In this document: piece by piece, positions 36,224 through 43,243 of the stretch
How the letters are laid out: each line of letters begins with the position of its first letter
Numbering within the stretch: the stretch's first letter is position 1
Source of the DNA: Brucella daejeonensis
GTDB taxonomy: Bacteria; Pseudomonadota; Alphaproteobacteria; Rhizobiales; Rhizobiaceae
DNA length: 64,000 nucleotides
NCBI RefSeq assembly: GCF_014199265.1
Contig: NZ_JACIJG010000009.1
Location: 148,693-212,692 of the forward strand
Reading direction: 5' to 3'
Notes under the pieces: model-generated
What the model was told of the DNA's origin: nothing
The model's input: only the letters and a program-made list of their open reading frames with translations
Database searches by the model: none
Translations under genes and position numbers: made by a program

Positions 36224-37000
36224 TTATTGCAGATCGGAAAATGACGTTTCCGAGGGAAAAAGCTCGTTGATGATGCAGGCCACTTCCGTCCGGTTGGAAG
36301 CCTTCAGCTTCTTCATGATGTTGCGAATGTGAACCTTCACCGTGCTTTCGCGCAGTTTCAGTTCATAGGCGATGATCTTGTTCGCCTTGCCGCGCCGCAG
36401 CGCGTTGACGACCTCGGCCTGACGCTGGGTAAACATGCCGCCAAGCGGCTGGAGCCTGTGGGAATTGGGGTCGGTCGCATGACGCAGCGCAAGCACGCTG
36501 CTGGCCGGAACGAAGGTCCCTCCCGCCATGGCGAGGCGCAGGGCTTCCACACAGACATTCACATTGACCGAAGTCGGGATATATCCCTTCACGCCGTGAT
36601 CGAGCGCCTTGAGGACCTGCGAGATTTCCTCCTTGTCGGCAAGGAGGATGACCGGCGCCGGGGCGCAGTCGTTGACGATGCGATTGAGATAATTGCCCAC
36701 CGCCGGGTCGGAAACCTTCTGCCCGCCAATGTTGAACAGCACCGCGCCAGCCGTGCGGCCCCGCCGCTGGTGCTGCCATTGTTCGAAAGAGCTGAACGTG
36801 GCGATGGACATATCGATACTGTGGTTGTTCAGTCCATGGGCCAGACATTCCCTGTCCAGCGCCCGGTTGTCGATGATGACCAGAAGAGGTTGTGCATTCT
36901 CGCCCCCATCCTCAGGTTTAATTGAAGCATCTTTCGGCGTATCAAGCCGGCTGCTTTTTATTTCATTGGCCGTGCTGCCAAACTGCGGAGAAATGTTCAT
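36224..37000 (-). CDS. LuxR/NarL-type regulator with degenerate receiver domain
   Basis: A DNA-binding regulator of 258 residues. Residues 38-160 follow the response-regulator fold, but the usual phosphoacceptor Asp is Asn90 (AVLFNIGGQ) and the switch Thr/Ser is replaced (LLADKEE). Aspartyl phosphorylation is therefore unlikely. The C-terminal LuxR helix-turn-helix (188-248) is complete: FTQRQAEVVNALRRGKANKIIAYELKL-type, then STVKVHIRNIMKKL. AGAGGGCG precedes ATG 37000. It lies directly upstream of the ExoP/ExoF export operon in the same direction and probably regulates the polysaccharide locus. Confidence 0.85.
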   Translation of the reverse strand: MNISPQFGSTANEIKSSRLDTPKDASIKPEDGGENAQPLLVIIDNRALDRECLAHGLNNHSIDMSIATFSSFEQWQHQRRGRTAGAVLFNIGGQKVSDPAVGNYLNRIVNDCAPAPVILLADKEEISQVLKALDHGVKGYIPTSVNVNVCVEALRLAMAGGTFVPASSVLALRHATDPNSHRLQPLGGMFTQRQAEVVNALRRGKANKIIAYELKLRESTVKVHIRNIMKKLKASNRTEVACIINELFPSETSFSDLQ

Positions 37001-37412
37001 TTTTTCGCCCTCTAATTCTACTTATGCGCAATACTCCATTAGCTGCACACCACGTTTAATGGACGCGCGCACGTTGCCTTCTCCAGAACTTCATGAGATG
37101 TATTTCCGCCCGCGGAAACTTGCTTATTTTTGTTCTTGTTTTCAGCAAAAGATTGCCCGAAATTTCCAGGAGTGTCATTAACCTGGATTAAGGGGCCGGG
37201 CCAAATATGGTTTAGTAGAAGATGATATATATACCCAATTAGTGGTAGAAATTACTCTCTTGTCAAAACGGGAAGGCTGGCCGACACTCTTTCTTTTCGG
37301 GATGTGCGCTAAATGTTCAGGCTTTCGAGGAAAACGAGGCCGGCCCCGGGGTGGTTGGCGGACCGCTTTAGAACTCATTTTCCTTCGCCGGACGGAGCCG
37401 CGGGGAGGCCCA
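37001..37412. promoter_or_regulatory. AT-rich divergent promoter region, LuxR-type / Crp-type regulators
   Basis: 412 bases between two divergent regulator genes. The middle (about 37200-37260) is clearly more AT-rich than its surroundings, with ATGATATATATA and two related words, TTAGTAGAA and TTAGTGGTAGAAATTACT. Such a region suits binding of a nucleoid-associated or MucR-type repressor, common upstream of rhizobial EPS regulators (inference). No gene is supported here. Confidence 0.4.
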
Positions 37413-38171
37413 ATGGTGGGAAGTGCCGAAGACGCAAGGACGCTACGCCATTTTCTCGAAAACCCGCCGATCGGTGCGGTCTTCGACGATGCCGATCTCG
37501 GAGTCCTCGACGCGTTGCCCGCATCCTCGAAAACCTATGCTCCCCACACGATCGTCACCAGCCAGGGCTACTGGGCCAACACCGTCCATATCATAAAGAG
37601 CGGCTGGGGCTGCATTTATCGGGATCTGCCCGACGGAGACCGCCAGATTCTCGACTTCCCCATGAAGGGCGATTTTCTGGGTTTCCGCACCGGGTTGGGC
37701 TTCAATTACTATACGCTGATTTCCGTCACCGAACTGTCGGTCCTCGAAATCTCGCTCGATCATCTGACGGAAAGCCTCATCAAATCGCCTCGCCTTGCCG
37801 TGACATTCATGGAACTCATGGCGCGGCAGCGGGCCATTCTCATCGAACATCTCATCAGCATCGGACGGCGCAGCGCCTTTGTGCGCATCGCGCACCTGCT
37901 GCTCGAACTCGGTCATCGCGCGCGAACCAGCGGGACCGGCGACGAAAACAGTTTCTTCTGCCCGCTGACCCAGACCGAACTCGCCGATGCGCTCGGCCTC
38001 ACGCCGATCCATATCAACCGGATGCTGCGCGAATTGCGCGAGGAATCGCTGCTCGTCTTCCGCAATAACGAAGTCGAGTTCCTGAACCGCCCGGCCCTCG
38101 TTCACCTCGCGAGTTTCGACGAACATTACCTGACGATGGAAATCTTTCCGCGTGTCCGTATAACCCCTTGA
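37413..38171 (+). CDS. Crp/Fnr-family transcriptional regulator
   Basis: This 252-residue regulator has an N-terminal cyclic-nucleotide-binding-type beta barrel (about 20-140) without the cysteines of Fnr or the heme ligands of CooA. A C-terminal HTH_Crp domain covers about 165-240: FFCPLTQTELADALGLTPIHINRMLREL. The arginine and serine residues that hold cAMP in Crp are not evident, so the signal is unknown. ATG 37413 follows GGGGAGG; the frame starts at 37242 but the extension is unlike the family. It is divergent from the LuxR-type gene at the edge of the EPS locus. Confidence 0.87.
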   Translation: MVGSAEDARTLRHFLENPPIGAVFDDADLGVLDALPASSKTYAPHTIVTSQGYWANTVHIIKSGWGCIYRDLPDGDRQILDFPMKGDFLGFRTGLGFNYYTLISVTELSVLEISLDHLTESLIKSPRLAVTFMELMARQRAILIEHLISIGRRSAFVRIAHLLLELGHRARTSGTGDENSFFCPLTQTELADALGLTPIHINRMLRELREESLLVFRNNEVEFLNRPALVHLASFDEHYLTMEIFPRVRITP

Positions 38172-38385
38172 AATATATACGATTTTCGTTGACGCTACCG
38201 AAAAAGACGGTACAAAGTATATCGAAAATATATTCTGATATTTGAAGTAATTTTTCTCTAAATCCAAGGAAACAGGAATATTGATCAATTAATCCACAAG
38301 CTTTCTCTATTACATCTATACGGGACTTCTTTCTGTCGTAATGATCGTTAATCTGGGCGAGCGCACCGCTTCGGTGGAATCAGGC

Positions 38386-38436
38386 GCGGGCCTCGGTATG
38401 ATTATGCTATAACCACACATACCGAGGCTTTCCCGC
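38386..38436. other. Stable hairpin in convergent intergenic region
   Basis: GCGGG then CCTCGGTATG (38386-38400) pairs with CATACCGAGG and CCCGC (38418-38436), with a 17-nt AT-rich loop and a CTTT bulge. The stem of 10 + 5 bp is too long for chance. There is no T-run on either side, so it is not a classic rho-independent terminator. It may be a repeat unit, a small-RNA part, or a bidirectional mRNA 3' protector. Confidence 0.5.
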
Positions 38437-38620
38437 CCTGCTTGCAGAACTGATCTGCTTGCCTTTATTCCGCCACTATTTCGCCGCCCGCTTCACAAAA
38501 CAGCCACATATTTGCCACAACATTTGGCCCTGTAAACGCGCCAAATACACCCGCGAACGCAGTTTTTGCGCGAAAAAGGTGCCGAAACCGCATTTGCCTT
38601 AATTTGAAAACCGCCCCAAA

Positions 38621-38652
38621 GCATGTCTCCCGAAAGTGGGATAAAGACATGC
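38621..38652. repeat. Short palindromic repeat (GCATGTC type)
   Basis: GCATGTC...GACATGC with an inner TCCC/GGGA pairing around a GAAAGT loop. It belongs to the class of rhizobial intergenic palindromes related to the GCATGATC...GATCATGC unit found at 42297-42346. Confidence 0.6.
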
Positions 38653-38664
38653 ATCAAACAAAAA

Positions 38665-38868
38665 CTTTAAGCGTCGGAATCGAAAAACAGCAGGCCGTGG
38701 CGAGAATGGTGTTTTTGCGAGTCCCGGAGCAAGGCGTACTTCCGGGTACGCAAGGGCCTGTGCGAGGCACTCTTTTAGAGACCGAGAGGCTGAATCGAAA
38801 AGCGGCAGACCGCAACCACGCATTTGCAGCCACCACAACACATGACGGCTTTCGGAACAGGCACTCAG
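38665..38868. repeat. Dispersed repeat block at the 3' end of the MFS gene
   Basis: Two versions of the unit GAATCGAAAA-CAGCAGGCCG lie at about 38670-38700 and 38788-38815. A short perfect inverted repeat GCGTAC-TTCCGG-GTACGC is at 38734-38751. The last part, CATTTGCAGCC...GGAACAGGCACTCAGG (38820-38868), recurs at 63734-63778 after the CodA-like gene, and the first unit recurs at 40529-40560. The final TCA of the block is the stop codon of the MFS gene. Confidence 0.55.
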
Positions 38869-40493
38869 GACAGGTCGAGATGCGCCTTGAGCGGCATGTC
38901 GTCGTGAACCGGAACGGTCTGCCTTTCGATCATGCGATGGACGATCGGCGGCTCGCTTCCCTTGTGCAAGGCCAACAGCCTTTCGGAGACTTCCGCATCC
39001 GCCTGGGTGCGCCGCTGGTTATGGCGGACATATTCGACCCAGGTCGGGACGTGATAGCTTTCCGTCCATGTTTCGGGATTTTCCAGATCGCGCAGCAGCA
39101 CCCATTGCCGCGCGCCGTCGCGGATGCGGATGCGCCGCCTGTGCGCCATGGCCGCCAGGAAGGCGGGAACATCCTCCTGCACAATCCTGTAATCGACCAT
39201 GATCATGATCGGGCCGCTGCGCGACCGCAGGTCGAGCCGAAGCTGCGGTTCGCTGAACCGGTTGAGCGGATCGAGATTGAGGGATTCGAATTCAGGCTGC
39301 GGAAACAGAAGACCGATCAGCGCACCGAACATCAGCACGACAGCCGCCGCCAGCAGCGCCGAGGGTACGCCATATTCGTCCGCCGCGGCACCCCAGAGCC
39401 AGCTTCCCGCCGCCATGCCGCCGAAGGTCGCGGTCTGGTAGAGCGCCAGCGCGCGGCCCACAACCCAGCGCGGCGTGGAAAGCTGCACCGTCACATTGAA
39501 CAGCGACAGCGCCAGCACCCATGACACACCGGCGGGCAACAGGAAAATGCAGCTCAGCCACATCTCGCGGCTGACCGACAGCAGCGCGCAACTGGCGGCA
39601 AAGGCGATGAAAGCGCCGCGCACAAGCCATTCATTGCCCAGAATTTCACGCAAACGGGCGCTGAGCAGCGCCCCGCCAATGGCCCCAAGCCCGAAAAAGC
39701 CCAGCATGATACCGTAGGTCAGCGCGGTTCCATGAACCAGATCGCGCGCGACGAGCGGCAGCAGCGCCAGCACGACGATTGCCGAAAGGCCGAACAGAAA
39801 GCCACGGAACATGACTTTCACCAGATTGGGCGACATGGCGACATAGCGCAGCCCCGCCAGCATGGCCGGTCCCAGCGCTTCGCGCGGCAGGGTGGATTTC
39901 ACCGTGTCCGGTTTCCATCGCCACAGCGCAAGAATAAGAGGACAATAGCTGAACGCATTGAAAATGAAGGCAAAAGCAGCTCCCGCCGCCGCAACGATAA
40001 TACCGCCGATGGCCGGGCCGATGCTGCGCATGAGATTAAAGCTCATGCTGTTGAGCGCCACGGCGGCCGGAAGATCGGTGCGGGGCACGATGTCCCCCAT
40101 CGAGGCCTGCCATGACGGGTTGTGCAACGCACCGCCGCAACCGATGAGGAAGGTGAAACCGAGCAGCATCCACGGCGTCAGAACGCCGAGATAGGCAAAA
40201 GTGGCCAGCGCGACCGAAATGAACAGAAGCAGCACCTGCGCCGTCAGCATGATGCGGCGGCGGTCGAAATTGTCGGCAAGCGCACCGGCGGCAACCGAAA
40301 AGATCATCACAGGCAGGGTCGTCGAAGCCTGAACCAGCGCAACCATGTCATCGGAATTGGCGATGGTCGCCATCATCCAGCCGGCGCCGACCGTCTGCAC
40401 CAGACCGCCGAGGTTGGAAGCAAGCGTGGCTGACCAGAGCGCCCGAAAGGTTTTGTATTGAAAGGGCGCGAGGGGGGAAACTTTCTGCGGCAC
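38865..40493 (-). CDS. MFS transporter, MFS_3/enterobactin exporter-like, with C-terminal domain (GTG start)
   Basis: An inner-membrane exporter of 542 residues: 12 hydrophobic helices over about 15-400, followed by a cytoplasmic region of about 130 residues with an ABM-like fold pattern (IMIMVDYRIVQEDVPAFLAAMAHRRRIRIRDGARQW). This two-part design is typical of the PF05977-type transporters. The substrate is unknown; siderophores or drugs are exported by relatives. Start GTG 40493 with GGGAGG 8 nt upstream, no ATG fits. Its stop lies in a dispersed repeat. Confidence 0.86.
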   Translation of the reverse strand: MPQKVSPLAPFQYKTFRALWSATLASNLGGLVQTVGAGWMMATIANSDDMVALVQASTTLPVMIFSVAAGALADNFDRRRIMLTAQVLLLFISVALATFAYLGVLTPWMLLGFTFLIGCGGALHNPSWQASMGDIVPRTDLPAAVALNSMSFNLMRSIGPAIGGIIVAAAGAAFAFIFNAFSYCPLILALWRWKPDTVKSTLPREALGPAMLAGLRYVAMSPNLVKVMFRGFLFGLSAIVVLALLPLVARDLVHGTALTYGIMLGFFGLGAIGGALLSARLREILGNEWLVRGAFIAFAASCALLSVSREMWLSCIFLLPAGVSWVLALSLFNVTVQLSTPRWVVGRALALYQTATFGGMAAGSWLWGAAADEYGVPSALLAAAVVLMFGALIGLLFPQPEFESLNLDPLNRFSEPQLRLDLRSRSGPIMIMVDYRIVQEDVPAFLAAMAHRRRIRIRDGARQWVLLRDLENPETWTESYHVPTWVEYVRHNQRRTQADAEVSERLLALHKGSEPPIVHRMIERQTVPVHDDMPLKAHLDLS

Positions 40494-40528
40494 AGGACGA
40501 CCTCCCGTTCCATCTGCCTGAGTGCCTG

Positions 40529-40562
40529 AATCAAAAATCGGCAGGCCGTGGCGATTTTGGAG
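40529..40562. repeat. Short copy of the AATCGGCAGGCCGTGGCGA repeat unit
   Basis: CTGAATCAAAAATCGGCAGG, then CCGTGGCGATTTTGG, closely resembles the units at 38670-38706 and 38788-38815. It lies 36 nt upstream of the MFS start in the region between divergent genes, so it may carry or displace part of that promoter. Confidence 0.45.
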
Positions 40563-40663
40563 CAGACACTGATACAGCGGATACGTGAATCTCCGCTTAA
40601 GTACAAGCCGTTAAAACCAAAACTGCCGCGGAACATTGCGCCGCCGCCGTTTTCAGCCGGTCA

Positions 40664-40701
40664 TTGACTCGATCCGCAAATTAGGTAGACTGGTCTACCT
40701 A
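40664..40701 (+). promoter_or_regulatory. TetR-gene promoter overlapped by palindromic operator
   Basis: TTGACT (40664-40669) and TAGACT (40686-40691) are spaced 16 nt and fit a housekeeping promoter. A perfect inverted repeat, TAGGTAGAC-TG-GTCTACCTA (40682-40701), covers the -10 element and lies about 20 nt before the TetR start. This is the layout of an autorepressed TetR operon. The TAGAC...GTCTA core resembles operators known for several TetR-family repressors. Confidence 0.72.
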
Positions 40702-40721
40702 TCCAAGCGGATGAAACAGAG

Positions 40722-41312
40722 ATGAGCGATACCACATCTTCCAGTTTGAGACCGGCGCGCGAGCGGCTTTTGCAGGCGGCGGCGGAACTGTTTTACGACG
40801 ACGGAATTTCCGCCACCGGGATCGATGCCATCATCCAGCGCGCGGGCGTGGCCAAGCAGAGCCTCTACAACAACTTCACCTCCAAGGCGGAGCTGGTCGC
40901 CACCTATCTGGAGCACCGCCATGCCGAATGGCTCGGCCTATATGAAAAGCGGCTGGAGAAGGCAGAAACGCCGTTGGAGGGCATTCTGGCCGTGTTCGAC
41001 GCCTATCGCGACCACGCGGAATTTGCCTATGAGCACGGCTTTCGCGGCTGCGGCCTCCTGAATGCGGCGGCGGAACTGCCAGCCGGAGATCCCGGACGGG
41101 AGGCGGTCAGAAAACACAAGGAACAGGTCGAGGGCCTGCTTGTGGAACATCTGAACGGCCTGATCCCCGACAACCCGGAACGGGTCAGCCAGTTGGCCGT
41201 GCAGCTTTCCTTCATACTGGAAGGAGCGATCATGCGCGCAGGGCTTGAGGGTAACAGCGCCCGCCTCGGCGAAGCCCGGGCAATGGTGGCGACAGTTTTG
41301 AAGTCTGAATAG
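40722..41312 (+). CDS. TetR-family transcriptional repressor
   Basis: A regulator of 196 residues. The N-terminal helix-turn-helix spans about 9-55: RLLQAAAELFYDDGISATGI, then IQRAGVAKQSLYNNF. The C-terminal ligand domain (60-190) includes EHGFRGCGLLNAAAELP, typical of the YcdC/AcrR-like group with TetR_C. The DMT transporter gene begins at the very next base after its stop, so they are one operon. The palindrome on its own promoter is the expected operator. It may sense a compound that the transporter exports. Confidence 0.9.
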   Translation: MSDTTSSSLRPARERLLQAAAELFYDDGISATGIDAIIQRAGVAKQSLYNNFTSKAELVATYLEHRHAEWLGLYEKRLEKAETPLEGILAVFDAYRDHAEFAYEHGFRGCGLLNAAAELPAGDPGREAVRKHKEQVEGLLVEHLNGLIPDNPERVSQLAVQLSFILEGAIMRAGLEGNSARLGEARAMVATVLKSE

Positions 41313-42248
41313 ATGCAATCATCGAGAGACTATTTTCTGGGCGTGGCCGGTATTCTCGTCGCGTCCACGGTCTGGGGCACGACCGGTACGGCGGCGACCT
41401 TCGCACCCGAAGTGAGCGCCGCCGCAATCGGCGCCGCCGCCATGGGCCTTGGCGGGCTGGCGCAGGCGGCAATCGCCGGGCGAGGCATTCTGGCCTCCCG
41501 GAAAACGCTTGCCGGGCAATGGCGCGGGCTGGTGCTGGGCGCGATCTGCGTCGCCATCTACCCGCTTGCCTTCTATGCTTCGATGCGGCTTGCGGGCGTG
41601 ACCATCGGAACGGTTATTTCGCTTGGGTCAGCGCCGCTTCTTTCCGCCGCCGTCGAATACAGGCAAAGCGGCTTCCGCCCGACGCTGCGCTGGCTCACGG
41701 GCGCGGCCATCGGCATTATCGGCATGGTGCTGCTCAGCATATCGGAAGACAGCGGCACCCATGCCGCCACCGGAAACGACACGCTGATCGGTTCCCTGCT
41801 CGGCCTCGTGGCGGGACTTACCTATGCGCTTTATTCGTCATGCGCGCGGCAGATGATGCAGGGCGGCATTTCGTCGACCATCGCCATGGGTGCGATATTC
41901 GGCGTGGGCGGACTGTTGCTGATGCCCGTCCTGGCGGCGACCGGCGGACCGTTTCTCGCCTCGTGGAACAATGCTGCGGTCGGGCTTTACATGGCATTCG
42001 TGCCGATGTTCCTCGGCTATGTCTGCTTCGGCTATGGCCTGAGCCGCGTAGAGACGAGCGTCGCCACCACCCTGACGCTGTTCGAACCGGTGGTGGCTGC
42101 CTTCTTCGCCGCCGTTATCGTCGGCGAAAGGCTTTCGGCCCTCGGCTGGCTCGGCGTCGTTCTGGTGGTGGCCTGCCTCGTCTGCATCACCGTGCCCGCC
42201 CGCGCCGGAAAGCTTCGGACCGCGCCTTCAGCCCCGCTTTCGCCGTAG
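41313..42248 (+). CDS. DMT-family (EamA) transporter
   Basis: An inner-membrane protein of 311 residues with 10 predicted helices in two EamA repeats (about 8-140 and 158-295). It includes the characteristic TVWGTTGTAA near 19-28 and ETSVATTLTLFEPVVAAFFA near 251-270. EamA proteins export amino acids, nucleosides or drugs; the substrate here is unknown. It follows the TetR gene with no gap, so efflux controlled by that repressor is likely. Confidence 0.87.
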   Translation: MQSSRDYFLGVAGILVASTVWGTTGTAATFAPEVSAAAIGAAAMGLGGLAQAAIAGRGILASRKTLAGQWRGLVLGAICVAIYPLAFYASMRLAGVTIGTVISLGSAPLLSAAVEYRQSGFRPTLRWLTGAAIGIIGMVLLSISEDSGTHAATGNDTLIGSLLGLVAGLTYALYSSCARQMMQGGISSTIAMGAIFGVGGLLLMPVLAATGGPFLASWNNAAVGLYMAFVPMFLGYVCFGYGLSRVETSVATTLTLFEPVVAAFFAAVIVGERLSALGWLGVVLVVACLVCITVPARAGKLRTAPSAPLSP

Positions 42249-42254
42249 AGAGGG

Positions 42255-42346
42255 ATGTTTCAAATTGAAACATTCCATCGCTCTAACTCTTTGTTTGAGC
42301 ATGATCTTTTTCCAAAAACCGGTTCCCACTTTTTGGGATCATGCTC
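42255..42346. repeat. Rhizobial intergenic palindromes (two units)
   Basis: ATGTTTCAAATTGAAACAT (42255-42273) is an almost perfect palindrome 7 nt after the DMT stop and may aid termination. GAGCATGATCTTTTTCC...GGGATCATGCTC (42297-42346) is a second hairpin with an inner AAAAACCGG/CCCACTTTTT part. I recognise the latter as a common rhizobial repeat. Confidence 0.65.
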
Positions 42347-42375
42347 TGGACGAATCCGTGTAGGCTCGGTCCACA

Positions 42376-42493
42376 GAGCATTTCCAGCAAAAGTGCGAAG
42401 CGGTTTTGCGCGGGATAATGCGGCAAGACAACTGGAGCATTTCCAGCAAAAGTGTGTAACGGTTATGCGTTCGGAAATACGGCAAAGACAACT
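42376..42493 (+). repeat. Tandem pair of GAGCATTTCCAGCAAAAGTG repeats
   Basis: Copy 1 is 42376-42433 and copy 2 is 42436-42493. Both begin GAGCATTTCCAGCAAAAGTG and end GCGGCAAGACAACT or ACGGCAAAGACAACT, with differences in the middle (CGAAGCGGTTTTGCGC versus TGTAACGGTTATGCGT). They lie directly upstream of the SDR gene and so form its leader. Related copies are at 27735-27778 and 58218-58289. Confidence 0.7.
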
Positions 42494-42508
42494 GCAAGGG
42501 AACGGATC

Positions 42509-43213
42509 ATGGCAGCAGAAAAAGTAGCGATCGTCACGGCGGGCGGCAGCGGCATGGGCGCAGCCGCCGCGCGCCGTCTTGCACAGGACGGCTTCAGGGT
42601 TGCGGTTCTTTCCTCCTCCGGCAAGGGCGAGGCGCTGGCGAAAGAGCTGGGCGGCATTGGCGTCACCGGCTCGAACCAGTCGAATGACGACCTGAAGCGG
42701 CTCACGGAAACCGTTCTGGAACAATGGGGCCGCATCGACGTGCTGGTCAACAGCGCCGGTCACGGACCCCGCGCGCCGATCCTCGATATCACCGACGAGG
42801 ACTGGCACAAGGGCATGGACACCTATTTCCTCAATGCGGTTCGCCCGACCCGTCTCGTCGTGCCCACGATGCAGAAGCAGAAATCCGGCGTCATCATCAA
42901 CATCTCGACCGCCTGGGCCTTCGAGCCGAGCGCCATGTTTCCGACATCCGCCGTATTCCGGGCGGGGCTTGCCTCCTTCACCAAGATTTTCGCGGACGCC
43001 TATGCCGCCGACAATATCCGCATGAACAACGTGCTGCCCGGCTGGATCGACAGCCTGCCGAAGACGGAAGAACGCCGGGCAAGCGTTCCGATGCAGCGCT
43101 ATGGCAAGAGCGAGGAAATCGCGGCGACCATTTCGTTCCTGGCTTCGGACGGCGCGGCCTATATCACCGGACAGAATCTTCGCGTGGATGGCGGTCTGAC
43201 GCGCGCGGTGTGA
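42509..43213 (+). CDS. SDR-fold protein lacking the usual Tyr-Lys pair
   Basis: A 234-residue Rossmann protein. The cofactor loop TAGGSGMG (10-17) and NSAG (81-84) are those of classical short-chain dehydrogenases, and PGWIDS and a C-terminal ASDGAAYITGQNLRVDGG are also typical. The active-site YxxxK is replaced: aligning RAGLASFTK with the normal KAGLASFTK, the sequence is Ser147-A-V-F-Arg151. Normal dehydrogenase chemistry is therefore uncertain; it may bind NAD(P) as a regulator or act by another mechanism. ATG 42509 with AAGGGA upstream. Transcribed alone after a repeat cluster. Confidence 0.82.
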   Translation: MAAEKVAIVTAGGSGMGAAAARRLAQDGFRVAVLSSSGKGEALAKELGGIGVTGSNQSNDDLKRLTETVLEQWGRIDVLVNSAGHGPRAPILDITDEDWHKGMDTYFLNAVRPTRLVVPTMQKQKSGVIINISTAWAFEPSAMFPTSAVFRAGLASFTKIFADAYAADNIRMNNVLPGWIDSLPKTEERRASVPMQRYGKSEEIAATISFLASDGAAYITGQNLRVDGGLTRAV

Positions 43214-43243
43214 TGCATTTCGGGCAGGCCCGTTCCGCCCGTA

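Larger units (their letters stand above)
38172..38864. other. Long intergenic region with hairpins and repeats, no gene
   Basis: 693 bases between two convergent genes, the largest gap in the window. 38172-38330 is AT-rich. A strong hairpin lies at 38386-38436, a GCATGTC/GACATGC repeat hairpin at 38621-38652, and a dispersed repeat from about 38665 to the end of the MFS gene. Open frames crossing it show no family features. A small RNA could be encoded here; I cannot show one. Confidence 0.5.
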
